From: Pseudomonas sp. GM49
GTDB taxonomy: Bacteria; Pseudomonadota; Gammaproteobacteria; Pseudomonadales; Pseudomonadaceae
Length of the DNA: 64,000 nucleotides
NCBI RefSeq assembly: GCF_000282355.1
Contig: NZ_AKJL01000001.1
Coordinates: 1-64,000, forward strand
Direction: 5' to 3'
Each line of letters starts with the position of its first letter. Within the stretch, counting starts at the first letter, position 1. The translations under genes were made by a program, and so were the position numbers. Positions 53,787 through 62,765 of this stretch are shown one piece after another. The notes under the pieces were generated by a model. The model did not search any database, was not told where the DNA came from, and saw only the letters and a list, made by a program, of their open reading frames with translations.

Positions 53787-54413
53787 ATGAGTCTGGAAAC
53801 CTGGCTGCTGTTCAGCGGCGCTGCGCTGATAGTGATCCTGATCCCGGGGCCGCTGTCTTTGCTGATGATCAGCAACAGTCTGAATTACGGCCTGCGCCGC
53901 TCTTACCCGGCCTTTCTCGGCGGCGTGTCCGCATCGATCTGCCTGCTCAGTGCTTCGGCGCTGGGCCTGGGTGCGTTGTTGCTGGCTTCGGAACAGCTGT
54001 TCAGCGCCCTGAAGATTATCGGCGCACTGTATCTGTTCTACCTCGCCTGGCAGAGCTGGCAGCAATCGCGCCAGCCTTCCCACGGCGCTGAAGTGCCGCA
54101 AGCAGCACCGGTGCCTCGCTTTCGTGCACTGTTCGGCCGTGCCTTCATGCTCGGCGCCAGCAATCCGAAAGACATACTGTTCTTCGCCGCTTTCCTGCCA
54201 CAGTTCTTGAGTGCCGAACAACCGTTCCTGCCGCAACTGCTGGTGATGATTGCGACCTGGACCGTGCTCGACCTGCTGTGCAAATTGGCCTACGGCCTCG
54301 GCGCCCATGGTGCGGCGCGCTATCTGCGCAGCGGCAAGGGCCAGAGCTGGTTCAACCGGATCAGTGCGGGGTTGTTTGGTGGTGCGGGTGCAGCGTCGCT
54401 GCTGAGCCGCTAA
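53787..54413 (+). CDS. LysE family amino-acid exporter
   Basis: A 208-residue membrane protein of the LysE/RhtB family with about six helices. The signature near the N-terminus is PGPLSLLMISNSLNYGLRR, and GASNPKDILFFAAFLPQF is the second conserved block. GGAGG precedes the ATG at 53787. It lies 72 bp after the permease but behind a terminator. Members export amino acids such as lysine, homoserine or cysteine; the substrate is not predictable here. It may be unrelated to purine use. Confidence 0.9.
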   Translation: MSLETWLLFSGAALIVILIPGPLSLLMISNSLNYGLRRSYPAFLGGVSASICLLSASALGLGALLLASEQLFSALKIIGALYLFYLAWQSWQQSRQPSHGAEVPQAAPVPRFRALFGRAFMLGASNPKDILFFAAFLPQFLSAEQPFLPQLLVMIATWTVLDLLCKLAYGLGAHGAARYLRSGKGQSWFNRISAGLFGGAGAASLLSR

Positions 54414-54416
54414 AAG

Positions 54417-54518
54417 CTGTAGGAGCGAGCTTGCTCGCGATGGACGTCAACGATAACGCGTGCAGTATGAATTATCGCGCTGCCTGGACCTCCATCGCGA
54501 GCAAGCTCGCTCCTACAG
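54417..54518. repeat. REPIN, TGTAGGAG class, reversed spacer
   Basis: Inverted REP pair between the convergent LysE and uraH genes. The spacer is the reverse complement type of that at 5865. Confidence 0.9.
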
Positions 54519-54521
54519 ACG

Positions 54522-54547
54522 AAAAAAAGCCCGCAGTGTGAGCGGGC
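54522..54547 (-). terminator. Terminator of uraH
   Basis: On the minus strand GCCCGC-N7-GCGGGC is followed by seven T. It lies about 60 bases after the uraH stop. Confidence 0.88.
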
Positions 54548-54606
54548 GAAAGACCAAAGAAGCTATATGCGCAGTCGCTTCCAGGGTGCAGCTGCTGCTT
54601 GGGGGA

Positions 54607-54960
54607 TCAGCTGCCGCGATAGGTGGAGTAGCTATAAGGCGAAATCAACAACGGCACGTGGTAGTGATCCTGTTCGGCAGAGATGCCGAAACGAAGCACC
54701 ACGACATCCAGAAACGCCGGCTCCGGCAGTTTTACACCACGGGCGCGGTAGTAATCGCCGGCATGAAACTGAACCTGATAGACCCCGGAGCGGTAGTCAT
54801 CGCCTTGCAGCAGCGGTGCATCGACACGGCCATCGCTGTTGGTAACGGCAGTGGCGACCAATTCCAGCTGCGAACCTTCAACGCGGTACAACTCGACCTT
54901 GATCGAGCTGCCCGGGCAACCGTGTGCTGCGTCCAAAACGTGTGTAGTCAAACGTCCCAT
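54607..54960 (-). CDS. uraH: 5-Hydroxyisourate hydrolase (transthyretin-like)
   Basis: The enzyme hydrolyses 5-hydroxyisourate, the product of urate oxidation, to OHCU. The 117-residue protein shows the family start GRLTTHVLDAAHGCPG with His7, the DHYHVPLLISPYSYSTYRGS end and the diagnostic C-terminal YRGS. No signal peptide, so it is cytoplasmic. It is divergent from the puuE operon, with a palindromic site in its own promoter region. Confidence 0.96.
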   Translation of the reverse strand: MGRLTTHVLDAAHGCPGSSIKVELYRVEGSQLELVATAVTNSDGRVDAPLLQGDDYRSGVYQVQFHAGDYYRARGVKLPEPAFLDVVVLRFGISAEQDHYHVPLLISPYSYSTYRGS

Positions 54961-55090
54961 TGATTCTGCGCGCCTGCCTGCGTGGAGCAGTCAGACTTCG
55001 CGCCTCCCGAAGTCAGTTGAAAAGGAGACCGCACCGATTCGAAGCACGAAAAGCTGCGGCGAGCGAATTATTAAGACACTTTTCAAAAAA

Positions 55091-55102
55091 ATTGTACACA
55101 AT
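55091..55102 (-). promoter_or_regulatory. Purine-regulon palindrome variant before uraH (site 3)
   Basis: ATTGTACACAAT differs by one base from the TTGTATACAA site. It lies 131 bp upstream of the uraH start. Confidence 0.45.
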
Positions 55103-55205
55103 AAAAACGACATATTTCGCATTACCCCCGCCCTCTGCATATTTACCGTCGATTTCCCGCCAAACCGCACAGCCTTTGAACCCTTCAATCAATAATTGAC
55201 CAGTC

Positions 55206-55221
55206 AGGCAGATTTCTTGCA
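55206..55221 (+). promoter_or_regulatory. Possible sigma-54 promoter before puuE
   Basis: AGGCAGA-TTTC-TTGCA has the GG and GC dinucleotides 12 bases apart and a perfect -12 box. It would start transcription near 55232, giving a leader of about 160 bases. Tentative. Confidence 0.35.
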
Positions 55222-55297
55222 GGCTCACGCCAATAGCAGTAAAAGATGACAGTCGGTGAAAAATGCGAAAAATCAGGCTTACAAAGTGAATATAAAG

Positions 55298-55307
55298 TTG
55301 TATACAA
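55298..55307 (+). promoter_or_regulatory. Purine-regulon palindrome TTGTATACAA before puuE (site 4)
   Basis: Perfect palindrome overlapping a likely -10 box (TATACA at 55301-55306), 88 bp before the GTG start of puuE. Suited for repression. Confidence 0.6.
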
Positions 55308-55394
55308 TCAGCCCATCGCTGTGACGCAAGCCTGCCATCCAATTTTCAGCTGCGTCACACCAACCGTCATCATCGAACAAGAAGGAAGCCTGCA

Positions 55395-56321
55395 GTGAGC
55401 GCTGACTATCCACGCGACCTGGTCGGTTACGGCAGTAACCCTCCTCACCCCCACTGGCCGGGCAATGCCCGCATTGCCTTGTCGTTCGTACTCAATTACG
55501 AAGAAGGCGGCGAGCGCAACATCCTGCACGGCGACAAAGAGTCCGAAGCGTTCCTCTCGGAAATGGTTTCAGCCCAGCCGCTGCAAGGCGCGCGTAACAT
55601 GAGCATGGAATCCCTCTACGAGTATGGCAGCCGTGCCGGCGTCTGGCGGATCTTGAAGCTGTTCAAGGAATTCGACATTCCGCTGACCATCTTTGCCGTG
55701 GCCATGGCCGCCCAGCGTCACCCGGATGTGATCCGCGCCATGGTCGATGCCGGCCACGAGATCTGCAGCCACGGCTATCGCTGGATCGACTACCAGTACA
55801 TGGATGAAACCCAGGAACGCGAGCACATGCTCGAAGCGATCCGCATCCTCACCGAGATCACCGGTGAACGCCCACTGGGCTGGTACACCGGCCGCACCGG
55901 CCCGAACACCCGTCGCCTGGTGATGGAAGAAGGTGGTTTCCTCTACGACTGCGACACCTACGACGACGACCTGCCCTACTGGGAACCGAACAACCCGACC
56001 GGCAAGCCACACCTGGTGATCCCGTACACCCTGGACACCAACGACATGCGCTTCACCCAGGTCCAGGGTTTCAACAAGGGCGACGATTTTTTCGAATACC
56101 TCAAGGACGCGTTCGATGTGCTCTACGCAGAAGGCGCCGAGGCACCGAAAATGCTGTCGATCGGCCTGCACTGCCGCCTGATCGGCCGTCCGGCGCGTCT
56201 GGCGTCGCTCAAGCGCTTTATCGAATACGCTAAAAGTCATGAACAGGTGTGGTTCAGCCGTCGCGTCGACATCGCACGTCACTGGCAGGAAACCCACCCG
56301 TACCAAGGGGCCGCGAAATGA
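55395..56321 (+). CDS. puuE: Allantoinase PuuE (polysaccharide-deacetylase fold)
   Basis: The enzyme opens the hydantoin ring of allantoin to allantoate. The 308-residue protein belongs to the metal-independent, deacetylase-like allantoinases typical of Pseudomonas. Recognisable parts are SADYPRDLVGYGSNPPHPHW, LNYEEGGERNILHGD and HEICSHGYRWIDYQYM. The start is GTG at 55395. It overlaps uraD by ATGA and heads the urate-degradation operon. Confidence 0.96.
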   Translation: MSADYPRDLVGYGSNPPHPHWPGNARIALSFVLNYEEGGERNILHGDKESEAFLSEMVSAQPLQGARNMSMESLYEYGSRAGVWRILKLFKEFDIPLTIFAVAMAAQRHPDVIRAMVDAGHEICSHGYRWIDYQYMDETQEREHMLEAIRILTEITGERPLGWYTGRTGPNTRRLVMEEGGFLYDCDTYDDDLPYWEPNNPTGKPHLVIPYTLDTNDMRFTQVQGFNKGDDFFEYLKDAFDVLYAEGAEAPKMLSIGLHCRLIGRPARLASLKRFIEYAKSHEQVWFSRRVDIARHWQETHPYQGAAK

Positions 56322-56833
56322 GCGCCTTTCAAACATTGAAACCATCGACATTGAGCCGCGACGCCTTCGTCAAAGCCTTCGCCGACATCTACGAACATTC
56401 GCCATGGGTGGCCGAGAAGGCCTTCGACCTGGGCCAGGACGCTTCGATCGACCAGATCGAAACCCTGCACCAGCGCATGAGCGACATCCTGTTGAGCGCC
56501 GATCACGCAAGCCAGTTGGCTCTGATCAACGCTCACCCGGACCTGGCCGGCAAAGCCGCCGTCCAGGGCCAGTTGACCGAAGCCAGCACCCATGAACAGG
56601 CTGGCGCCGGTATTCACCAATGCACGGCCGAAGAGTTCCAGCGCTTCACCGAGCTGAACGACGCCTATAAAGCCAAGTTCAAGTTTCCCTTCATCATGGC
56701 GGTAAAAGGCAGCAACCGGCATCAGATCCTCGCAGCGTTCGAAACGCGCATCCACAACCCGGTCGACACCGAGTTCAAGTGCGCGCTGGCGCAGATCAAC
56801 AAGATCGCCCTGTTCCGATTACTGACCCTATAG
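56318..56833 (+). CDS. uraD: OHCU decarboxylase
   Basis: The enzyme decarboxylates 2-oxo-4-hydroxy-4-carboxy-5-ureidoimidazoline to S-allantoin. The 171-residue protein has the catalytic His73 in INAHPDLAGKAA and the conserved LNDAYKAKFKFPFIMAVKG segment. The ATG at 56318 overlaps the puuE stop, so their products are made together although puuE acts one step later. The longer in-frame reading is not real. Confidence 0.96.
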   Translation: MSAFQTLKPSTLSRDAFVKAFADIYEHSPWVAEKAFDLGQDASIDQIETLHQRMSDILLSADHASQLALINAHPDLAGKAAVQGQLTEASTHEQAGAGIHQCTAEEFQRFTELNDAYKAKFKFPFIMAVKGSNRHQILAAFETRIHNPVDTEFKCALAQINKIALFRLLTL

Positions 56834-56922
56834 CAAGCCTGGCCCAGGCATTTCATGAACGCCGAAATCAACCTGGGCCTCGCAAGCATCCCAAGCCACT
56901 TATTTAAAGGCAGACAAGAAGA

Positions 56923-57918
56923 ATGAAAGCTTACGCCGTACCTTTCGAGAAGTTCGTCAACCTGGCCGATGCCCGCCTGGGCACCAAAATCATCTCGGTC
57001 ACCGATGACTGGTTCGCAGACGCCAACCGTCTGTTCCAACCGACCCCGGCCGTATGGAAGGAGGGCGTGTTCGATGACAACGGCAAGTGGATGGATGGCT
57101 GGGAGTCGCGCCGCAAGCGCTTCGAAGGCTTCGACAGCGCCGTGATCCGCCTGGGCGTACCGGGTTCGATCAAGGGCGTCGACATCGACACTTCATTCTT
57201 CACCGGCAACTTCCCGCCATCGGCGTCCCTGGAAGCGTGCTTCATGGCGTCGGGCGAGCCTGATGAAAACACCCAGTGGACTGAAGTGCTGTCCGCCGTC
57301 GAGCTGCAAGGCAACAGCCACCACTACCACGAAATCAACAACGACCAGGCGTTCAGCCACCTGCGCTTCAATATCTACCCGGATGGCGGCGTGGCCCGTC
57401 TGCGTGTGTATGGCGTGCCATTCCGCGACTGGTCGGCGATCGGCGACAACGAGCAAGTCGACCTTGCCGCGGCCCTCAACGGTGGTCGCGCCCTCGCCTG
57501 CTCCGACGAACACTTCGGCCGCATGAGCAACATCCTCAATCCGGGCCGTGGCATCAACATGGGCGACGGCTGGGAAACCGCACGTCGTCGTACCCCGGGC
57601 AATGACTGGGTCATCGTCGCGCTGGGTCATGCCGGTGAAGTCGAGAAAGTCATCGTCGACACCCTGCACTTCAAGGGCAACTACCCGGACAGCTGCTCGA
57701 TCCAGGGCGCATTCGTGAAGGGCGGCACCGACAGCCAGATCGAAACCCAGTCGCTGTTCTGGCGCGAACTGCTGCCAAGCCAGAAGCTGGAAATGCACGC
57801 CGAACACACCTTCGCCGAGCAGATCAAGGCACTGGGCCCGATCACCCACATCCGCCTGAACGTGTTCCCGGATGGTGGTGTGAGCCGCCTGCGCGTACTG
57901 GGCAAGGTCGCGAAGTAA
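56923..57918 (+). CDS. alc: Allantoicase
   Basis: The enzyme splits allantoate to ureidoglycolate and urea. The 331-residue protein has the two-domain repeat of the family: [18 protein letters not shown] in the first half and [18 protein letters not shown] in the second. [21 protein letters not shown] is also typical. It lies 89 bp after uraD in the same direction. The presence of Alc plus AllA shows the urea-releasing branch rather than the ammonia-releasing AllC branch. Confidence 0.96.
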   Translation: MKAYAVPFEKFVNLADARLGTKIISVTDDWFADANRLFQPTPAVWKEGVFDDNGKWMDGWESRRKRFEGFDSAVIRLGVPGSIKGVDIDTSFFTGNFPPSASLEACFMASGEPDENTQWTEVLSAVELQGNSHHYHEINNDQAFSHLRFNIYPDGGVARLRVYGVPFRDWSAIGDNEQVDLAAALNGGRALACSDEHFGRMSNILNPGRGINMGDGWETARRRTPGNDWVIVALGHAGEVEKVIVDTLHFKGNYPDSCSIQGAFVKGGTDSQIETQSLFWRELLPSQKLEMHAEHTFAEQIKALGPITHIRLNVFPDGGVSRLRVLGKVAK

Positions 57919-57926
57919 TGCTGAGC

Positions 57927-58026
57927 CTGTAGGAGCGAGCTTACTCGCGATGGTCGTCAACGAAAACGCGCCCAATCTGAATGAATGCGGTGTCTTGACG
58001 TTTTTCGCGAGCAAGCTCGCTCCTAC
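57927..58026. repeat. REPIN, TGTAGGAG class, inside the purine operon
   Basis: Inverted REP pair between alc and allA. One arm has a base change (GCTTACTCGC). It may affect mRNA stability between the operon parts. Confidence 0.88.
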
Positions 58027-58065
58027 AAAGAACCATCAATACCTAAACAGATTAAGAAGAACAGC

Positions 58066-58569
58066 ATGCGCACACTGACGATTGAACCGCTGACCAAAGA
58101 AGCCTTCGCCCCTTTCGGTGACGTGATCGAAACCGACGGCAGCGATCACTTCATGATCAACAACGGTTCGACCATGCGCTTCCATAAACTGGCTGTGGTC
58201 GAAACCGCAAAGCCAGAGGACAACGCGATCATCAGCATCTTCCGCGCCGACGCGCAGGACATGCCGCTGACCGTCAGCATGCTGGAGCGCCATCCGCTGG
58301 GCAGCCAGGCTTTCATTCCGCTGCTCGGCAACCCCTTTCTGATCGTGGTCGCGCCACTTGGCGATGAACCTGTATCAGGCTTGGTCCGCGCCTTCGTCAC
58401 CAACGGCAGGCAGGGCATTAATTACCATCGCGGCGTCTGGCACCACCCGGTGCTGACGATCGAAAAGCGGGATGACTTCCTGGTGGTTGATCGCAGTGGC
58501 ACAGGCAATAACTGCGATGAGCATTTTTTCAAAGAGGATGAGCGTTTGATCCTCGCCCCCCACCAATAA
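58066..58569 (+). CDS. allA: Ureidoglycolate lyase
   Basis: The enzyme cleaves ureidoglycolate to glyoxylate and urea. The 167-residue cupin-like protein starts MRTLTIEPLTKEAFAPFGDV and has the family segments NNGSTMRFHKLA, QAFIPL and INYHRGVWHHPVL. AAGAAGA precedes the ATG at 58066; a longer reading would start in the REPIN and is not real. It lies between alc and puuD. Confidence 0.95.
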   Translation: MRTLTIEPLTKEAFAPFGDVIETDGSDHFMINNGSTMRFHKLAVVETAKPEDNAIISIFRADAQDMPLTVSMLERHPLGSQAFIPLLGNPFLIVVAPLGDEPVSGLVRAFVTNGRQGINYHRGVWHHPVLTIEKRDDFLVVDRSGTGNNCDEHFFKEDERLILAPHQ

Positions 58570-58620
58570 GAGAAGGTCCGATCACTCGACAACAAGAGTG
58601 ACGGGCGAGAGGTAAAGACT

Positions 58621-59922
58621 GTGGAAGCACATCTGTTGGAATGGCTGAACCTGAGCGTGCGCTGGGTTCATATGATTACTGGTGTGGCCTGGATCGGCGC
58701 ATCGTTCTACTTCGTCTGGCTGGAAAACAACCTCAATCGGGTCAATCCGAAAAGCGGTCTGGCCGGCGATTTGTGGGCGATCCATGGCGGCGGTATCTAC
58801 CACCTGGAAAAATACAAACTGGCTCCACCGACCATGCCGGACAACCTGCACTGGTTCAAATGGGAAGCCTACTTCACCTGGATGTCGGGGATCGCGCTGC
58901 TGTGCGTGGTGTTCTACTCCAACCCCACGCTCTACCTGCTGGCTCCGGGCAGCACCCTGAGCGGCCCTGAAGGCGTGGCCATCGGTCTCGGCTCGCTGTT
59001 CATCGGCTGGTTCATCTACTCCTTCCTGTGCGACTCGGCCCTGGGCAAACGCCCTGCCCTGCTAGGTTTCATCCTGTTCGTCCTGATCATCGGCGCGGCC
59101 TACGGCTTCAGCAAAGTGTTCAGCGGTCGCGGTGCGTACCTGCACGTCGGTGCGATCATCGGCACCATCATGGTCGGCAACGTGTTCCGCATCATCATGC
59201 CGGCGCAACGTGCACTGGTCGCGGCGATTGCCGAGAACCGCACGCCCGATCCGGCCCTGCCGGCCAAAGGCCTGCTGCGTTCGCGTCACAACAACTACTT
59301 CACCTTGCCGGTGCTGTTCATCATGATCAGCAACCACTTCCCGAGCACCTACGGCAGCCAGTACAACTGGTTGATCCTGGCCGGGATCGCGGTACTGGCG
59401 GTGTTGGTGCGTCACTACTTCAACACCCGTCATGACAGCCACAAGTTTGCCTGGACTCTTCCAGTCGCAGCCGTGGGCATGATCAGCCTGGCTTACGTCA
59501 CCGGCCCTGCGCCGCTGAACAGCCCGGAAGTGGCCAAGGCACCAGCGAAGATCGAATACCAGCCGCTACCGGAAACAGCAGTGGGCGGTGGTTTGAAACC
59601 CGCTGAAGCCAAACCCGCTGAAGCACCAGCCGCCGCACCGGCGCAGGCGTCCAACGCCGGCCCTGGCTTTGACAAAGTGCACAGCGTGATTCAGGAACGT
59701 TGCGCGGTTTGCCATTCGGCCAAGCCAACCAGCCCACTGTTCAGTGCGGCCCCTGCCGGTGTGATGTTCGACACCCCCGAGCAGATCCGCCAGAACGCAG
59801 CACGGATCCAGGCACAAGCTGTCACCAGCCAGATCATGCCACTGGGCAACATCACGCAGATGACCCAGCAGGAACGTGACCTGATCGGTGCCTGGATTGT
59901 GCAGGGAGCTCCGACCAATTAA
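58621..59922 (+). CDS. puuD: Urate hydroxylase PuuD, membrane protein with cytochrome c domain
   Basis: The enzyme oxidises urate to 5-hydroxyisourate and passes electrons to the membrane chain rather than making H2O2. The 433-residue protein has about eight transmembrane helices, opening with VRWVHMITGVAWIGASFYFV. A Pro/Ala-rich linker (about 305-350) leads to a C-terminal cytochrome c domain with haem motif CAVCH (Cys361, Cys364, His365) and Met ligand candidate in QIMPLG. Start GTG at 58621. It supplies the substrate for UraH. Confidence 0.96.
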   Translation: MEAHLLEWLNLSVRWVHMITGVAWIGASFYFVWLENNLNRVNPKSGLAGDLWAIHGGGIYHLEKYKLAPPTMPDNLHWFKWEAYFTWMSGIALLCVVFYSNPTLYLLAPGSTLSGPEGVAIGLGSLFIGWFIYSFLCDSALGKRPALLGFILFVLIIGAAYGFSKVFSGRGAYLHVGAIIGTIMVGNVFRIIMPAQRALVAAIAENRTPDPALPAKGLLRSRHNNYFTLPVLFIMISNHFPSTYGSQYNWLILAGIAVLAVLVRHYFNTRHDSHKFAWTLPVAAVGMISLAYVTGPAPLNSPEVAKAPAKIEYQPLPETAVGGGLKPAEAKPAEAPAAAPAQASNAGPGFDKVHSVIQERCAVCHSAKPTSPLFSAAPAGVMFDTPEQIRQNAARIQAQAVTSQIMPLGNITQMTQQERDLIGAWIVQGAPTN

Positions 59923-59931
59923 TCGTTAAAA

Positions 59932-60010
59932 GCATCGCGAGCAAGCTCGCTCCCACATTGATTTTGTATCGATCACAAATCCCCTGTGGGAGCGAGCTTG
60001 CTCGCGATTG
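59932..60010. repeat. REP pair, TGTGGGAG class, inward orientation
   Basis: Inward-facing pair between puuD and the NCS2 permease. Its spacer end CACAAATCCCCTGTGGG matches that at 10411. Confidence 0.88.
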
Positions 60011-60072
60011 GCCGCGCCGCGGTCAACCCTGATGCACAAAATCACAAGAATAAAAAAGATCCGAGGTGTTGC

Positions 60073-61431
60073 ATGTCCGAGCTATCCGCAGCGCGCATCC
60101 CCGACGCACCCGCCATTCAGCGTTTGCCCCTCTTGCAACTGATCCTGGTCGGTTTGCAACATGTTCTGCTGATGTACGGTGGTGCCATCGCGGTACCGCT
60201 GATCATCGGACAGGCCGCTGGCCTGAGTCGTGAAGAAATCGCCTTCCTGATCAACGCCGACCTGCTGGTGGCGGGTATCGCCACCATCGTCCAGTCCCTC
60301 GGCATCGGCCCCATGGGCATTCGCATGCCGGTGATGATGGGCGCCAGTTTCGCCGCCGTCGGCAGCATGGTCGCCATGGCCGGCATGCCCGGAATCGGCC
60401 TGCAAGGGATCTTCGGCGCGACCATCGCCGCCGGGTTCTTCGGCATGCTCATCGCCCCGTTCATGTCCAAAGTCGTACGCTTCTTCCCGCCGCTGGTGAC
60501 CGGCACGGTCATCACCTCGATCGGTTTGTCACTGTTCCCCGTGGCCGTGAACTGGGCTGGCGGCGGTGCGAGCGCCGCACAATTCGGTTCGCCGATTTAC
60601 CTGACCATCGCCGCGCTGGTGCTGGGCACCATTTTGCTGGTGCACCGCTTCATGCGCGGCTTCTGGGTCAATATTTCCGTGCTGATCGGCATGTGCCTGG
60701 GCTACGTGCTCTGCGGCCTGCTCGGCATGGTCGACCTCAGTGGCATGGCTCAGGCGCCATGGCTGCAATTCGTCACGCCGCTGCACTTCGGCATGCCGAA
60801 GTTCGAACTCGCGCCGATCCTGTCGATGTGCTTGGTGGTGGTGATCATTTTCGTCGAGTCCACCGGGATGTTTCTGGCGCTGGGCAAGATCACCGGCCAG
60901 GAAGTCTGCCCACGGATGCTGCGTCGCGGCTTGCTGTGCGATGCCGGCGCCTCGTTCTTCGCCGGGTTCTTCAATACCTTCACCCACTCCTCCTTCGCCC
61001 AGAACATCGGCCTGGTACAGATGACCGGCGTGCGCTGCCGCTCGGTGACCATCGTTGCCGGCGGGTTGCTGATCGTCCTGAGCCTGCTGCCCAAAGCCGC
61101 GTTTTTGGTGGCGTCGATCCCTCCGGCAGTCCTGGGTGGCGCAGCGATTGCGATGTTCGGCATGGTCGCCGCCACCGGGATCAAGATCCTGCAGGAAGCC
61201 GACATCGGTGACCGTCGCAACCAGTTGCTGGTGGCGGTGAGCATCGGCATGGGGCTGATCCCGGTAGTACGCCCGGAGTTTTTCGCCCACCTGCCCGTGT
61301 GGATGAGCCCGATCACCCACAGCGGCATCGCCATGGCCACCCTCAGTGCCCTGACCTTGAACCTGCTGTTCAACATCCTTGGTGGCGCCGAACGCGCGGC
61401 CATCAACGACTGCCACGCACACCAACATTGA
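60073..61431 (+). CDS. NCS2 family urate/xanthine:cation symporter
   Basis: A 452-residue transporter of the UraA/XanP branch of NCS2 with about 14 helices. The family motifs are QHVLLMYGGAIAVPLIIG, MMGASFAAVG and the substrate signature FFAGFFNTFTHSSFAQNIGLVQMT. The NTFTHSSFAQN pattern fits the xanthine/urate carriers. The ATG at 60073 follows GAGG; a longer reading starts in the REP pair. Directly after puuD, so urate is the most likely substrate. Confidence 0.92.
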   Translation: MSELSAARIPDAPAIQRLPLLQLILVGLQHVLLMYGGAIAVPLIIGQAAGLSREEIAFLINADLLVAGIATIVQSLGIGPMGIRMPVMMGASFAAVGSMVAMAGMPGIGLQGIFGATIAAGFFGMLIAPFMSKVVRFFPPLVTGTVITSIGLSLFPVAVNWAGGGASAAQFGSPIYLTIAALVLGTILLVHRFMRGFWVNISVLIGMCLGYVLCGLLGMVDLSGMAQAPWLQFVTPLHFGMPKFELAPILSMCLVVVIIFVESTGMFLALGKITGQEVCPRMLRRGLLCDAGASFFAGFFNTFTHSSFAQNIGLVQMTGVRCRSVTIVAGGLLIVLSLLPKAAFLVASIPPAVLGGAAIAMFGMVAATGIKILQEADIGDRRNQLLVAVSIGMGLIPVVRPEFFAHLPVWMSPITHSGIAMATLSALTLNLLFNILGGAERAAINDCHAHQH

Positions 61432-61450
61432 CTGAATAGGCACTGCCCCC

Positions 61451-61552
61451 CTGTAGGAGCGAGCTCGCTCGCGATGGTAGCTAACGATTACGCGTGATTA
61501 CTGAATCAACGCGGCGCTCTTAAGTCCATCGCGAGCAAGCTCGCTCCTACAG
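61451..61552. repeat. REPIN, TGTAGGAG class, reversed spacer
   Basis: Inverted REP pair after the NCS2 permease; same spacer orientation as the copies at 46111, 54417 and 57927. Confidence 0.9.
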
Positions 61553-61602
61553 GGGGCAAGGGCTGCCTGCGCCTCAAAAATAAAAACAAGAGGGAGCAAC
61601 AG

Positions 61603-62388
61603 ATGATTCGGACACAAACCAACCTGCTGTTGGGTGCTGGCCTGCTGGCCGCGAGTCAGGCCATGGCCGGCGATTTACTGCTGTGGCAGACCAACAGCCT
61701 GAGCTACCTGTACGGAAAGAACTTCGCGATCAACCCACCGATCCAGCAGACGATAACCTTCGAACACGCCGACCGCTGGAAGTACGGCGACAACTTCATG
61801 TTCATCGACAGCACCTGGTACAACGGCGACAAAGACCGAAACAAAGGTGCTCACGCCTATTACGGCGAGTTCAGCCCGCGTCTCTCCTTCGGCAAGATCC
61901 TCGACCGCCGTTTCGAATTCGGCCCGATCAAGGACGTGCTGCTGGCCATGACCTACGAAAACGGCGAAGACGACACCGAGGCCTACCTGATCGGCCCCGG
62001 TTTCGACCTTGCGGTACCGGGCTTCAACTTTTTCACCCTGAACTTCTATTACCGCCAGACCGAAGGTTCGCGCCCTGGCGATGATGTCTGGCAAATCAGT
62101 CCGGCCTGGTCCTACACCCTGCCACTGGGCAACTCGAACCTGTTGATCGACGGCTACATCGACTGGGTGGTGGATAACGACCAGAACGCCCGCGGCACCT
62201 ATCACGCCAACCTGCACTTCAACCCGCAGATCAAGTACGACCTGGGCAAAGCCCTGGGCTGGCGCGAGAAACAGGTGTATGTCGGCACCGAATACAGCTA
62301 CTGGAAGGACAAATATGGCGTCCAGGACAGCTCCCGTTTCAACACCAATGAAAACACCGCCAGCCTGCTGGTAAAGGTGCACTTCTAA
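61603..62388 (+). CDS. Tsx-like nucleoside-specific outer-membrane channel (copy 1)
   Basis: A 261-residue outer-membrane beta-barrel of the Tsx/OmpK family. The signal peptide (22 residues) ends ASQAMA. Alternating beta strands and a C-terminal aromatic residue (LLVKVHF) are typical barrel features. The core parts GEFSPRLSFGKI and IKDVLLAMTYENGEDD are shared with copy 2. Next to purine permeases it probably carries nucleosides or urate/allantoin across the outer membrane. GAGGGAG precedes the ATG. Confidence 0.92.
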   Translation: MIRTQTNLLLGAGLLAASQAMAGDLLLWQTNSLSYLYGKNFAINPPIQQTITFEHADRWKYGDNFMFIDSTWYNGDKDRNKGAHAYYGEFSPRLSFGKILDRRFEFGPIKDVLLAMTYENGEDDTEAYLIGPGFDLAVPGFNFFTLNFYYRQTEGSRPGDDVWQISPAWSYTLPLGNSNLLIDGYIDWVVDNDQNARGTYHANLHFNPQIKYDLGKALGWREKQVYVGTEYSYWKDKYGVQDSSRFNTNENTASLLVKVHF

Positions 62389-62765
62389 TGCTGCTCCGCA
62401 ACCGTGCCCCAAACCTGTCGTCGGTGTGCCGTTGCGGAGCACTTGAGACCTGGCCGAGGAGTCAGTATTCTCCGCGGCCGCCCGAATCCGGTTTAAAAAA
62501 AAGCCCGGATGTAAAACCTGACCAGCAGGCCAACTTATCCCGGCACTGGCAGGAACCAAGGCACTCCAAAACCCCTCTCAATCGACCGCTCTTGAGCCGT
62601 CGAGCGGGAGTTTTTTTGCTTTTTGAAAGCCTTGGCCCAGCTCTTGCTCACAGCGCTAAAGCTGACCGAATGGATAATTTTTTTCAGCTACAGAAACAGG
62701 CGCCACACCAGAGCGCCGACTTTAAAAAAATAACGTGGAACCACCTACTTTTTGGGAGCAACCGA
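62389..62765 (+). other. Region between the two Tsx-like genes
   Basis: No gene is supported. TGCTCCGCAAC (62392-62402) pairs perfectly with GTTGCGGAGCA (62431-62441), forming a 3' hairpin right after the first stop codon. A terminator follows at 62586-62617. GATAAT at 62673-62678 could be the -10 box of a separate promoter for copy 2. Confidence 0.6.
62586..62617 (+). terminator. Intrinsic terminator between the Tsx-like genes
   Basis: CCGCTC-N10-GAGCGG hairpin followed by GAG and seven T. Confidence 0.75.

Larger units (their letters stand above)
54961..55394. other. Divergent uraH/puuE regulatory region
   Basis: No gene in 434 bases. AT-rich from about 55070. It holds two palindromic sites (55091-55102, 55298-55307), a sigma-54-like motif (55206-55221) and a sigma-70-like promoter for puuE (TTACAA at 55279, TATACA at 55301, spacer 16). 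Confidence 0.65.

Noticed and set aside
58621-59922. puuD cytochrome domain as a recent gene fusion
   Set aside because: This fusion is the normal architecture of PuuD-type urate hydroxylases.
62495-62516. ATCCGG and CCGGAT around an A run as a terminator
   Set aside because: Short stem with a large loop and no T run after the stem on either strand.
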